Positions 27,551-36,789 of a DNA stretch of 64,000 nucleotides are shown one piece after another (position 1 is the stretch's first letter; every line of letters begins with the position of its first letter). This DNA comes from CAVZTA01 sp963778025. Lineage in GTDB: Bacteria; Chloroflexota; Limnocylindria; Limnocylindrales; CSP1-4. A program made the translations under genes and the position numbers. The DNA is taken from the NCBI GenBank assembly GCA_963778025.1, contig CAVZTA010000009.1, positions 372,001 to 436,000 on the forward strand, given 5' to 3'. Under the pieces are notes generated by a model. It made no database searches. It had not been told where the DNA came from and saw only the letters and a program-made list of their open reading frames with translations.

Positions 27551-27973
27551 GTGGCCGATAAGACCCTGACCTGTTCGGACTGCTCGATGGAGTTCGCCTT
27601 CACCGAGCGAGAGCAGGCCTTTTATGCCGAGAAGGGGTTCACGGAGCCCCGCCGGTGCCCGTCGTGTCGTGCGAGCCGCAAGGCGGCGCGCTCGGCCGAG
27701 ACGGGTGGCGGTTACGGCGCTTCGGAGTACGGCGGCTACGGTGCCCGTGGTGGGTACAGTGCCGGCGGCTATTCGAGCACCGGTTCCGGCAGCAGCAGCG
27801 GCGGGTACTCGTCCGGTGGTGGCAGCAGCTACGGCAGCCGCGACCGGGCTCCCCGCGAGATGTTCACGGCGACCTGTTCGAACTGCGGCAACGAGGCGCG
27901 AGTCCCGTTCCGCCCGACGAATGGCAAGCCCGTGTACTGCTCCGACTGCTTCCGCACGATGCGCGGCGGCTGA
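27551..27973 (+). CDS. Zinc-ribbon protein with CxxC-x17-CxxC domain
   Basis: The 140-residue protein has two zinc modules. The N-terminal one (CSDCSMEFAFTEREQAFYAE, then PRRCPSCR) is the short probable zinc-ribbon PF13451 type. The C-terminal one is a CSNC-x17-CSDC domain. A Gly/Ser/Tyr-rich linker of about 60 residues with GGY repeats joins them, much like the low-complexity tails of cold-inducible RNA-binding proteins. GTG 27551 follows AAGAGGAG. A role in RNA binding under cold or stress is inferred from composition and the long structured leader. Confidence 0.8.
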   Translation: MADKTLTCSDCSMEFAFTEREQAFYAEKGFTEPRRCPSCRASRKAARSAETGGGYGASEYGGYGARGGYSAGGYSSTGSGSSSGGYSSGGGSSYGSRDRAPREMFTATCSNCGNEARVPFRPTNGKPVYCSDCFRTMRGG

Positions 27974-27987
27974 CAGAGCTCCGAACG

Positions 27988-28018
27988 ACGGGCCGTGGCG
28001 CGAGCCGCGGCCCGTTTT
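27988..28018 (+). terminator. Intrinsic terminator after the zinc-ribbon gene
   Basis: Arms ACGGGCCG and CGGCCCGT pair over 8 bp around a 12-nt loop and are followed by TTTT. This is the only hairpin in the window I found with a clear T-tract, so it is the most classical Rho-independent terminator here. Confidence 0.8.
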
Positions 28019-28071
28019 CGATTCTCCGGGGTTGTGAGGCCCGCGCCGCGCGTCCTTGGTAGCCTCGACCC

Positions 28072-29901
28072 ATGGCGTCTCGGCCCGAGGTGGCCCTCCA
28101 GGACGGCCGCCTCACGATCGTCGCCGAGCGATACCGGCTGACCGTCGACCGTCCGGACCGACCCTACGCGCGCCTTGCCGACGCCGATGGACGCGTCTGG
28201 GCCGATCTGCTGCTCATCGGCAACGTCGCCACGCTGGATGGCCCCGACGACTGGTTCGAGCTCGGTCCGCCGACGATCGACGGCGCCACGGTGCGCTGGC
28301 CGGCCCGGTCGGCGCGCTGGACCGATGCCGCTCTCGTCCTGGAGCCTGCCGATCACCAGGTCCGCCTGTGGCTCGAGGTGGATGGCGCGGGCGCGCTGAC
28401 CGACGTGGAGCTGTTCGCCGGCTGGATGTCCGCCCGGCCGAGGATGGGCACGGGTCGCTTCGAGAGCGGGCGGCGGTTCGCGTCGATCGTCCCGGGTGGG
28501 CCGGACGATCCGGCGCGGGTCTGGAGCCCGGCGTCGGAAGTCGCCGGCGTCGGCGTGGTCGGCGGCAGCCCGCCGGGTCGCGGGCGCTGGTTCTTCACGC
28601 CGGGCGCGCTCGCCTTCGCCGTCGCGCAGGGCCGCGGCTCCGCGCCACTCGAGCAGCCGGCCGGCCCGTGGCTCGGGATCGGGCTGGACGCGGACCTCGA
28701 CACGAACGCCGGCTTCACCAGCTTCGAGTACGTCCCGGGCGACGGCAGCTTCGGCCTGCGACTCCGCTACGAGGGCCACACGCGGATCGATGGACCGTGG
28801 CGCTCGCCCGCGGTCATCCTGGCGCCCGGACTCGCCGAGGCGTACGGGGCGATCGGCGCAGTCACCCGCGCCCGTCGCGGTCGCGCCCCATCGGTCGCGG
28901 CAGCGACGTCCCGCCCCGCGTGGTGGCTGGAGCCGATGTTCTGTGGCTGGGGTGCCCAGGTCGCCGCGGCTGCCGTCGAGGCGAGCCCGCCGGGCGCGCT
29001 GGCGCGTCAGGACCGCTACGACCCATGGCTCGCGACCCTGGCCGACGCGGGCATCGTCCCGGGAACCGTCGTCATCGACGACAAGTGGCAGCACACCTAC
29101 GGCGCCAACGAGCCCGACATCGCGAAGTGGCCGGACCTCCGCGGCTGGATCGACGAGCGCCATGCGAACGGGCAGCGGGTGCTGCTGTGGTGGAAGGCGT
29201 GGGATCACGAAGGCCTGCCGCACGAGGCGTGCGTCGTGAACGAAGCCGGCATCCCCGTCGCCGCCGACCCGACCTCGCCGGTCTACGAGTCGGTCCTGCG
29301 GGCGTCCGTCCGGTCGATGCTGGGCGATGGCCCGGCTGAGCTCGCTGCCGATGGCCTGAAGATCGACTTCACGGCGCAGACCCCGTCGGGCGCGAGCCTG
29401 AAGACGGCGGCCGAGCGTGCCGGACGGACCGGGCCCTGGGGCGTCGCGCTGCTCCACCGGCTGCTGGCCATCGTCGCCGGCGAGGCGCGTCGCGTCCGCC
29501 CGGATGCCCTGCTGATCACGCACACGCCCGATCCGCTGTTCCACGATGTGACGTCGATGCTCCGCCTCAACGACCTCCTGCGTCTCGACGACCCGGAGCC
29601 GCTCCAGCCGGTGGTCGCGCAGGCGCATCACCGGGCGCGCCTGGTGCGGGCGGTGACCGGCGACATCCCGATCGACACCGACGACTGGGCGATGCCCTCG
29701 AAGGCCGAATGGCTGGCCTGGCAGCGGGCGAAGGTCGAGGTGGGCGTCCCCGCGCTGTACCACGTCGACCGCGTGGCGGGCGAGACGATCGACCGGGCGG
29801 ATCTCGCGGTGGTGCGCGAGGCGTGGTCCGACTATCGCCGACGGCTCGGCCTCCCGGACCGGTCGGGCACACCCGCGGCGCGCTCCGGGGTACGGTCGTG
29901 A
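28072..29901 (+). CDS. Glycoside hydrolase, clan GH-D-like (alpha-galactosidase type)
   Basis: The 609-residue protein has an N-terminal beta-rich domain, then a TIM barrel from about residue 280: WWLEPMFCGWGAQ, GTVVIDDKWQHTYGANEPD, GQRVLLWWKAWDHEGLPHEA and a catalytic-looking Asp in ADGLKIDFTAQTPSG. The order fits GH36/GH27-like alpha-galactosidases. GH31-like substrates cannot be ruled out. No signal peptide is seen, so it acts inside the cell on imported oligosaccharides. ATG 28072 follows TAGCCT (28060-28065) by 6 nt. It overlaps the ROK kinase by 1 bp and heads a four-gene glycan cluster. Confidence 0.8.
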   Translation: MASRPEVALQDGRLTIVAERYRLTVDRPDRPYARLADADGRVWADLLLIGNVATLDGPDDWFELGPPTIDGATVRWPARSARWTDAALVLEPADHQVRLWLEVDGAGALTDVELFAGWMSARPRMGTGRFESGRRFASIVPGGPDDPARVWSPASEVAGVGVVGGSPPGRGRWFFTPGALAFAVAQGRGSAPLEQPAGPWLGIGLDADLDTNAGFTSFEYVPGDGSFGLRLRYEGHTRIDGPWRSPAVILAPGLAEAYGAIGAVTRARRGRAPSVAAATSRPAWWLEPMFCGWGAQVAAAAVEASPPGALARQDRYDPWLATLADAGIVPGTVVIDDKWQHTYGANEPDIAKWPDLRGWIDERHANGQRVLLWWKAWDHEGLPHEACVVNEAGIPVAADPTSPVYESVLRASVRSMLGDGPAELAADGLKIDFTAQTPSGASLKTAAERAGRTGPWGVALLHRLLAIVAGEARRVRPDALLITHTPDPLFHDVTSMLRLNDLLRLDDPEPLQPVVAQAHHRARLVRAVTGDIPIDTDDWAMPSKAEWLAWQRAKVEVGVPALYHVDRVAGETIDRADLAVVREAWSDYRRRLGLPDRSGTPAARSGVRS

Positions 29902-31352
29902 TGCGTCCGCAAGATGCTGCGCGCGCCGCTGCCGAGCGACCATCGTCGACCACCACCGATGCTCGGGGTCCCGTGCACGCTGACCTTCCGACACGCGACC
30001 TCCCGACACGCTCGCCCGACGCCGGGGACGCCGGTGGTCCGCCTGGCGCAGCCGCCCGACCGATCCTGGGGCTCGACGTGGGCGGCACGAAGCTCGCCGC
30101 GGGCGTCGTCGACCCGGACGGGTCGGTCCGCGCGTTCCGCGTCGTCCCGGCGCATCGCGAGGAGGGTCCCGACGCGATGATCGCCCGCCTCATCGACCTG
30201 GGGCGTGCGTCCCTCGCAGCGGCCGGCGTCGCCGTCGGCGACATCCCGGCCGTCGGCATCGGCTGTGGCGGGCCCCTCGATCCGCGGACCGGCGTGATCC
30301 ACGATCCGCCCAACCTCCCGGGCTGGCACGACGTGCCGCTCACGGCGATGGTGTCGGCCGCCTTCGACCGTCCCGCCTTCGTCGACAACGACGCGACCGC
30401 CGCCGCGCTCGCCGAGTGGCGCTGGGGCGCCGGCCGCGGGCTCACCGACCTCGTGTATCTCACGATCTCGACGGGCATCGGCGGGGGTGTCATCGCGGCT
30501 GGCGTCCCGCTGCGCGGGCGCAGCGGCAACGCCGCGGAGCTCGGCCACCTGAGCGTCCGCTTCGACGGCTGGCCCTGCCCGTGCGGACGCCGCGGCTGTC
30601 CCGAGGCATTCGCGTCGGGCACGAACATCGCCCGCCGCGCACGCGAGGCGCTCGCCGCCCCCGGCGCCGCCTCGACGCTGCTCGACCTCCGCGATGCACC
30701 GGGGACGATCACCGCCCGGGATGTCGCCGAGGCCGCGGCGCACGGCGATCCGCTCGCCGAGGAGGTCTGGGATGCGACGACCGAGGTCCTGGGAGAGCTC
30801 GTCGCCTCGTGCCTCGACGCCTTCGACCCGGAGGTGGTGATCCTCGGTGGCGGCGTCACGCGCGCCGGCGAACAGCTCCGCCGGCCCGTCGCGGAGCGCG
30901 CGCACCAGGTGGCGATGACGCCCATGCGCGGCACGCCGATCGTCCTCGCCGAGCTCGGCGACCAGCTCGGCGTCCAGGCCGCGGCCGCGGTCGCGCAGGA
31001 ACGTCTCGCGCAGGAACGTCTCGGAGGCGCGCGCGCGAAGGAGCCCCGACCGGATGACCGACCGAAGGACCACCGACCCGGCCGTGTCCGCCGACGCGCC
31101 CAGCGACATCGTCCTCGGGATCCGCGAGCATCTGTTCGTCGTCGAGGCCGCCGTCGAGCTCGAGGCATCGATCGCCGCCTACGCCGCGCACCTCATCCGC
31201 GCGTTCGGAGGCCGGCGGCAAGGTCCTCGCGTTCGGCAACGGCGGGAGCGCGGCCGATGCGCAGCACCTCGCCGGCGAGCTCATCGGGCGCTACGGCGTC
31301 ACGAGGCGTCCGCTGGCGGCCGTCGCACTCTCGACCGACCCATCGGTCGTGA
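29901..31352 (+). CDS. ROK-family sugar kinase (glucokinase-like)
   Basis: After an unusual, low-complexity N-terminal extension of about 50 residues comes the ROK core: ILGLDVGGTKLAAGVVD, FVDNDATAAALAEWRWGAGR, YLTISTGIGGGVIAAG, ELGHLSV and the zinc-binding CPCGRRGCPEAFASG. It would phosphorylate glucose, mannose or an amino sugar. As sequenced the frame runs to 31352, overlapping the SIS gene by 299 bp; the conserved part ends near 31030, so the true stop is probably at about 31057, with a base error. A 15-bp tandem duplication (30993-31022) doubles AQERL. Confidence 0.85.
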   Translation: MRPQDAARAAAERPSSTTTDARGPVHADLPTRDLPTRSPDAGDAGGPPGAAARPILGLDVGGTKLAAGVVDPDGSVRAFRVVPAHREEGPDAMIARLIDLGRASLAAAGVAVGDIPAVGIGCGGPLDPRTGVIHDPPNLPGWHDVPLTAMVSAAFDRPAFVDNDATAAALAEWRWGAGRGLTDLVYLTISTGIGGGVIAAGVPLRGRSGNAAELGHLSVRFDGWPCPCGRRGCPEAFASGTNIARRAREALAAPGAASTLLDLRDAPGTITARDVAEAAAHGDPLAEEVWDATTEVLGELVASCLDAFDPEVVILGGGVTRAGEQLRRPVAERAHQVAMTPMRGTPIVLAELGDQLGVQAAAAVAQERLAQERLGGARAKEPRPDDRPKDHRPGRVRRRAQRHRPRDPRASVRRRGRRRARGIDRRLRRAPHPRVRRPAARSSRSATAGARPMRSTSPASSSGATASRGVRWRPSHSRPTHRS

Positions 31353-31663
31353 CCTGTGTCGCCAACGACTTCGGCTACGAGCACGTCTTCGCGCGCCAGG
31401 TCGAGGGACTCGCAAGACCGGAGGACGTCGTCGTCGGGTTCACGACCAGCGGGTCGTCGCCCAACGTCGTGGCCGGCTTGACGGCCGCGCGCCGGGCCGG
31501 GGCGACCACGATCGCGCTCACGGGACGCGACGGTCGCGACGCCGCGGCGGTCGCGGATCTCGTCCTCGCCGTCCCGTCGGATCGGACCGCCCGGATCCAG
31601 GAGGTGCACCTGCTCATCACGCACCTCATCTCCGAGCGCATCGACGCATGGGCGGCGTCGTGA
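31054..31663 (+). CDS. SIS-domain phosphosugar isomerase (GmhA-like), one frameshift
   Basis: The repaired 202-residue protein resembles sedoheptulose-7-phosphate isomerase. It shows KVLAFGNGGSAADAQHLAGE, VTCVANDFGYEHVFARQVEG, VVGFTTSGSSPNVVAGL and the C-terminal RIQEVHLLITHLISERID. The break lies near 31207, where removing one G gives RAFEAGGKV. In a cluster with an alpha-mannosidase and a ROK kinase it may act on hexose or heptose phosphates; a real heptose role would need gmhB and hddA/gmhC partners, not seen here. It overlaps the mannosidase start by GTGA. Confidence 0.82.
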
Positions 31664-34243
31664 AGGAGCGGGTCCTCCACCTCATCGGCAACGCTCATAT
31701 CGACCCCGTCTGGCTGTGGCAGTGGCCGGAGGGGTTCGAGGAGATCCGGGCGACGTTCCGGGCCGCCGTCGACCTGATGGACGAGGACCCGGAGATGACG
31801 TTCACCGCCGACTCGGCGGCGTACTACGCCTGGATCGAGGAGATCGATCCAGCGTTGTTCGAGCGGATCCGCGCACGTGTCGCCGACGGTCGCTGGGAGC
31901 TGGCGGGTGCGATGTGGGTCGAGCCCGACTGCAACATCCCATCGGGCGAGTCGTTCGTGCGGCACCTCCTGGTGTCGCAGTCGTTCTTCCAGACGCGGTT
32001 CGGGCGGCGGGCGCGGATCGGCGTGAACGTCGATCCGTTCGGGCACTCGTCGGCCTCCCGCAGCTGCTGCGGCGCGCCGGCTTCGAGGCATACGTGTTCA
32101 TGCGCCCGGGCCCGCATGAGCAGCCACTCCCCGCGCCGATGTTCCGGTGGCGCGGGCCCGACGGCACCGAGCTGCCGACGCGTGCGCATCCCGCACGAGT
32201 ACTGCTCACCGCGCGAGGACCTCACCTACCACCTCGACAAGGTGGTCGCGCAGCTGCCGCCCGACTGGCGCGAGTTCGTCGCGTTCTACGGCGTCGGCAA
32301 CCACGGCGGCGGGCCGACGCGGGCCAATCTGGCGAGCATCCGCCGGCTGGCCAGGGCGGGGCAGGGGCCGAAGCTCGTGTTCGACACGCTGGAGCCGTTC
32401 GTGGACTCGGTGGTGCTGCCGGCGGCGGGCTCCCTGCCGGTCTGGGACGACGACCTCCAGCATCACGCGGTGGGCTGCTACTCCGCGCACTCCGGGATCA
32501 AGCGCTGGAACCGCCGCGCGGAGAACCTGCTGTATGCGGGTGAAGCGTGGGCGACGCTCGGCGCGACGGTGGCCGGCGCGTCGTACCCGGCGAAGGATCT
32601 TGACCGTGCCTGGAAGGACGTCCTGTTCAACCAGTTCCACGACATCCTCGCCGGGACCGCCATCGAGCCCGCCTATGAGGAGGCGCGCGACCAGCTGGGG
32701 GAGGCGGCCGCGATCGCGGCCCGGGCGCTGAACCACGGGATCCAGGCGATCGCCTCGCGCATCGCGCTGCCGCCGATGCTGGACGGTCGCGCCGAGCCGC
32801 CGTCGGGCGCGCCGATCGATCAGCCGATCGTCGTGTGGAACGCGCATGCGTGGCCGGTTCGCTCGATGGTCGAGCTCGAATACGGCGGCTTCACCGCGGC
32901 CGATGCGCTGGCCGACGACGACGGGGCACCGATCGCCGTCCAGGAGACGCAGTCGTACGCGACGGCATCCGACTGGCGGAAGCGGATCGCGTTCGAGGCG
33001 GAGGTCCCGGCGCTCGGGTATCGGACGTATCGGGTGCGCCGGGGAGGGGCGCGGCCGACGGCCGATGCGGCGTCGCTGCACTGCACACCGGACACGCTCG
33101 AGAACGACGCCCTGCGCGTGCGCTTCGACCGCTCGACGGGGCGGATCGTCGAGCTGGTCGCGCGGCGCGACGGTCGGGACGTGGTCGACCTCGCCGCTGC
33201 ATCCCGGCCGCGGGCGGTGGTCGTCGACGACACGTCGGACACGTGGAGTCATCGCCGCGTCGCGTTCCGCGACGTCGTGGGCGAGTTCGACGACGCGCTC
33301 GGTGGAGCTGATCGAGTGCGGGCCGGTGCGCGGGATCCTGCGGGTCGTGTCGGCATATGGCGCGTCCGAGCTCACCGAGGACTTCGTGCTCGCCGCGCAC
33401 GACGACGCCGTCGAGTGGCGGGTGCTGCTCGACTGGCGCGAGCCGGCGCGGATGCTCAAGCTCCGAGTCTCGACACCGTTACGTGACGGTGTCACGACCT
33501 ACGAGGCGTCGTACGCCGCCCTCGTGCGACCGCAGGACGGCGCCGAGGAGCCCGGCCAGAAGTGGCTCGACGTGACGGCGGTCGACGGCTCGGCGGGGCT
33601 CGCGGTGCTCAACGACGGCAAGCACGGCTTCGATGTGGTCGACGGGTCCATCGGCGTGACCGCGGTCCGATCACCGATCTACGCGCATCACGATCCCGCC
33701 GAGCCCCAGCCGGGCGTCCGCTACCAGTACCAGGACATCGGCTTCCAGCGGTTCACGCTTGCCGTGATGCCGCATGCCGGGCCCTTGTCCGCGTCACGTG
33801 TGGCGCGCCGTGCGCTGGAGCTCAACATCCCGCCGACCACGCTCCTCGAGTCGCCCCACTCGGGGGACGCCCCGACCAGCGCGTCCTTCGTCGAGGTCTC
33901 GAGCCCGAACATCGTCGTCGGTGCGCTGAAGCAGGCGGAGGATGGCTCGGGCGACATCGTCGTCCGCCTGATCGAGACGTCCGGGCTCGGGGGCCCATGC
34001 CGCGTCGAGCTCCGGGCGTGGGATCGCTCCTTCGAGGCGGACATCGGGCCCTGGCAGGTCCGGACGTGGCGCGTCCCGGCGACCGGCGACCCGTTCGAGG
34101 TGGACCTCCTCGAGGACCGGCTCCTGTCAGGCGGCGGGCCACCGGGATCGTCAGCGCCAGCCGCCGAACCGCCCGTGGGCCAGCCAGACCGTCCTGAACC
34201 CGCGCCCGTGGAGCCCGGCAAGGAGGCCCTCGAGGGCCGCTGA
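31660..34243 (+). CDS. GH38 alpha-mannosidase, three frameshifts
   Basis: The repaired protein has about 860 residues, normal for the family. The catalytic barrel has LIGNAHIDPVWLWQWPEGFE (zinc His/Asp) and VNVDPFGHSSGLPQLLRRAG (nucleophile Asp), then HSGIKRWNRRAENLL. The middle helices and C-terminal beta-sandwich follow (VWNAHAWPVRSMVELEYGG, QYQDIGFQRFTLAVMPH). Breaks lie near 32048 (one base missing), 32172 and 33300 (one extra each). No export signal is visible, so it probably trims imported mannosides with the GH-D enzyme. GTG 31660 overlaps the SIS stop; ATG 31648 is an alternative. Confidence 0.88.
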
Positions 34244-34437
34244 CACGGCGCCGTGCACCGGCTGCGTCCTACGACGGACCGTGCCTTGCTGCGGACGCGT
34301 CCTTCGATGGGTCGTGCATCGGATGCCATGGATGTCACCGGACCGCCCGCTCAGCGTCGCGTCGGTCGCAATGGCCTCGCCTCCTTCGTCACAGCGCGCA
34401 TCGGATGCACGCGGGTGGCGTGGTGGCGAGGTGATGC

Positions 34438-35085
34438 TCAGCCGCCGGTGCCGGCCGGATCGTCCCGGCCGAGCAGCCCCAGGTCGAACTTGCGCTCCGT
34501 GCCGTGGACGAGCCGGTCGATGTTGTCCGCGTGCGCGAGCCAGACCAGCGCGCACCCGATGGTCGCGTACAGCGGATAGGCCAGCGGGACGTCCCCGTTC
34601 GCGAACAGGAACCACGCGACGACGAACAGCACCATCGCCGCCGAGCCCAGCAACGACCCCAGCGACACGTACCGCGTCAGCAGGATCACGACGATGAACA
34701 CGGGCGTGGCGAGCAGCACCGCCCACGGCTGGATGACGAGCATCGTGCCGACGCCCGTGCCCACCCCGCGGCCACCGTGGAAGCCCAGGAAGATCGAGCG
34801 CGACGCACCCAGCACCGCGGCAAGCCCGCACAGGACCTCGACGGCGGCGGACCCCGTGAGCGCCCGGGCAACGAGCACCGGGACCGCGCCCTTGAGGACG
34901 TCGCCGGCGACCACCACCACCGCACGCCGTCGGCCCAGCGTTCGCAGCGCGTTCGTGCCACCGGTGCGCCCGCTGCCCTGGCTGCGCGGATCCGGGCCGC
35001 CCGTCAGCCGCGCGACCACCACGCCGAACGGGATCGAGCCGCAGAGGTACGAGAGGATCACCAGGACGACGGAGAGGGCCGCCAT
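34438..35085 (-). CDS. plsY: Glycerol-3-phosphate acyltransferase PlsY
   Basis: The 215-residue membrane enzyme uses acyl-phosphate to acylate glycerol-3-phosphate, the first step of phospholipid synthesis. It has the three PlsY motifs: SYLCGSIPFGVVVARLTGG, GSGRTGGTNALRTLGRR and GFHGGRGVGTGVGT, with about five to six transmembrane segments. ATG 35085 follows a leader with AGGAGGAG; a TAGACT element further up (plus-strand 35151-35156) gives a normal leadered mRNA. It stands alone between the mannosidase and the dehydrogenase operon. Confidence 0.93.
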   Translation of the reverse strand: MAALSVVLVILSYLCGSIPFGVVVARLTGGPDPRSQGSGRTGGTNALRTLGRRRAVVVVAGDVLKGAVPVLVARALTGSAAVEVLCGLAAVLGASRSIFLGFHGGRGVGTGVGTMLVIQPWAVLLATPVFIVVILLTRYVSLGSLLGSAAMVLFVVAWFLFANGDVPLAYPLYATIGCALVWLAHADNIDRLVHGTERKFDLGLLGRDDPAGTGG

Positions 35086-35339
35086 GCCCGCATCCACCCT
35101 GGTGGCTCCTCCTGCGTGGCGTCGCTGGCCCTCGTCGGTCCCGGGCCGCGAGTCTAGCACCGGGGCTGAGCGGCGCCCGCGGCGTGCGAAGCCGGACGCC
35201 GGACCGGGCCGGACCGCCGTCGTTTGCGACGCCGTGCGGGCCGCGCGTACCATCGACCGCACTGGACACCGCCTGCCACGCAGCGTGCGCGAGGTGGCCG
35301 AGCAGCCTGCCCGGAACGTATACGAGGCCCTCCTGACCC

Positions 35340-36779
35340 ATGGCCGTCGGCTCCTCCAACGACTTCGATCTCGTCGTGCTCGGCGCGGGCACCGGCGGGT
35401 ACACGGCGGCCTTCCGCGCGGCGCAGCTCGGCCTGCGCGTCGCGCTCGTCGATGAGGACAAGATCGGCGGGACGTGCCTCCATCGCGGCTGCATCCCGAC
35501 GAAGGCCCTGCTCGAGAGCGCCGCCTTCAACGACCGGCTCCGCCACGCCAAGGACTTCGGCCTCGGCGTCGGTGACGTGACCATCGACTACGCGCAGATG
35601 GCCAAGCGCCGCGACCAGATCGTGACGCGGATGTGGAAGGGCGTGACCTCGCTCGTGACCAAGAACAAGGTCACCTGGGTCCAGGGCCGTGGGCGGCTCG
35701 AGGGCGGCACCAAGGTCCGCGTGCTCCAGGCCGGCGACGACGGCACGCCGGGCGCCGGCGGCGAGCGTGTCCTCCAGGCGAACGACATCATCCTGGCCAC
35801 CGGCTCGCGCGTGAAGAGCCTCCCGGGCCTCGATCCCGATGGCCGAACGATCGTCACGTCGGACGACGTCCTGAAGGCGGACACCCTCCCGAAGAGCGTC
35901 ATCGTCGTCGGCGCGGGCGCGGTCGGCGTCGAGTTCGCGAGCATGTATCACGACCTGGGCGTCCAGGTCACGCTCCTCGAGTACCTCCCCGTGATCGTGC
36001 CGCTCGAGGACCGCGACGTGAGCAAGGAGCTCCAGCGCAGCTTCGAGCGCCGGGGGATCAAGGTCATCACCAGCAACCGCTTCGACCCGCAGTCGGTGAC
36101 CCGGGACGAGAACGGCATCTGCCTGATGACCGGTCCCGAGGGCAAGGAGCCCCAGGAGCTGCGGGCGGAGAAGCTGCTCGTCGCCGCCGGGCGGGCCACC
36201 AACATCGAGGACGTGGGGCTCGAGACCACCAAGGCCGAGGTCGACCGGGGCATCGTCAAGGTCGACGGCCGGCAGCGGACCCGCGAGCCGCATCTCTACG
36301 CCATCGGCGACATCGTCGGCGGGCTGCAGCTCGCGCATACCGCCGCGCACGAGGGCATCGTGGCGGCCCATGTCATCGCCGGCGAGAAGGACGTCCACCC
36401 GGTCGACTACGTGAAGCAGCCGCGCGCGACGTACTGCCGCCCCGAGATCGCCAGTGTCGGCCTCACCGAGCAGCAGTGCGAGGAGCGCGGCATCCCGGTC
36501 AAGATCGGCAAGGTGCCGTTCCAGGCCATCGCCAAGGCGCTGATCGGTGGGGAGTACGAGGGCTTCGCGAAGGTCATCGCGAACAAGGAGACCGACATCA
36601 CCGTCGGCATCCACCTCATCGGCCCGCACGCGACGGACCTCATCGCCGAGGCGTCGGTCGCCTTCGAGCTGGAGGCCGCGCCGTGGGAGATCGGCGGGTC
36701 CACGCACCCGCATCCGACGTTGTCGGAGATCGTGGGTGAGGCGGCCATGGCGGTCGACGGACGAAGCATCAACTTCTGA
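35340..36779 (+). CDS. lpdA: Dihydrolipoyl dehydrogenase (E3)
   Basis: The 479-residue flavoprotein reoxidises dihydrolipoyl groups of 2-oxoacid dehydrogenase complexes with NAD. It shows the FAD fold LVVLGAGTGGYTAAFRAAQL, redox pair in GGTCLHRGCIPTKALL, NAD fold VIVVGAGAVGVEFASMY, LYAIGDIVGG, and the C-terminal His-Glu pair in STHPHPTLSEIVGEAA. It leads the operon lpdA-E1alpha-E1beta (10-bp gap to E1alpha). The E2 partner is 9.5 kb away with lipA. Confidence 0.95.
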   Translation: MAVGSSNDFDLVVLGAGTGGYTAAFRAAQLGLRVALVDEDKIGGTCLHRGCIPTKALLESAAFNDRLRHAKDFGLGVGDVTIDYAQMAKRRDQIVTRMWKGVTSLVTKNKVTWVQGRGRLEGGTKVRVLQAGDDGTPGAGGERVLQANDIILATGSRVKSLPGLDPDGRTIVTSDDVLKADTLPKSVIVVGAGAVGVEFASMYHDLGVQVTLLEYLPVIVPLEDRDVSKELQRSFERRGIKVITSNRFDPQSVTRDENGICLMTGPEGKEPQELRAEKLLVAAGRATNIEDVGLETTKAEVDRGIVKVDGRQRTREPHLYAIGDIVGGLQLAHTAAHEGIVAAHVIAGEKDVHPVDYVKQPRATYCRPEIASVGLTEQQCEERGIPVKIGKVPFQAIAKALIGGEYEGFAKVIANKETDITVGIHLIGPHATDLIAEASVAFELEAAPWEIGGSTHPHPTLSEIVGEAAMAVDGRSINF

Positions 36780-36789
36780 GCGCGATGCG

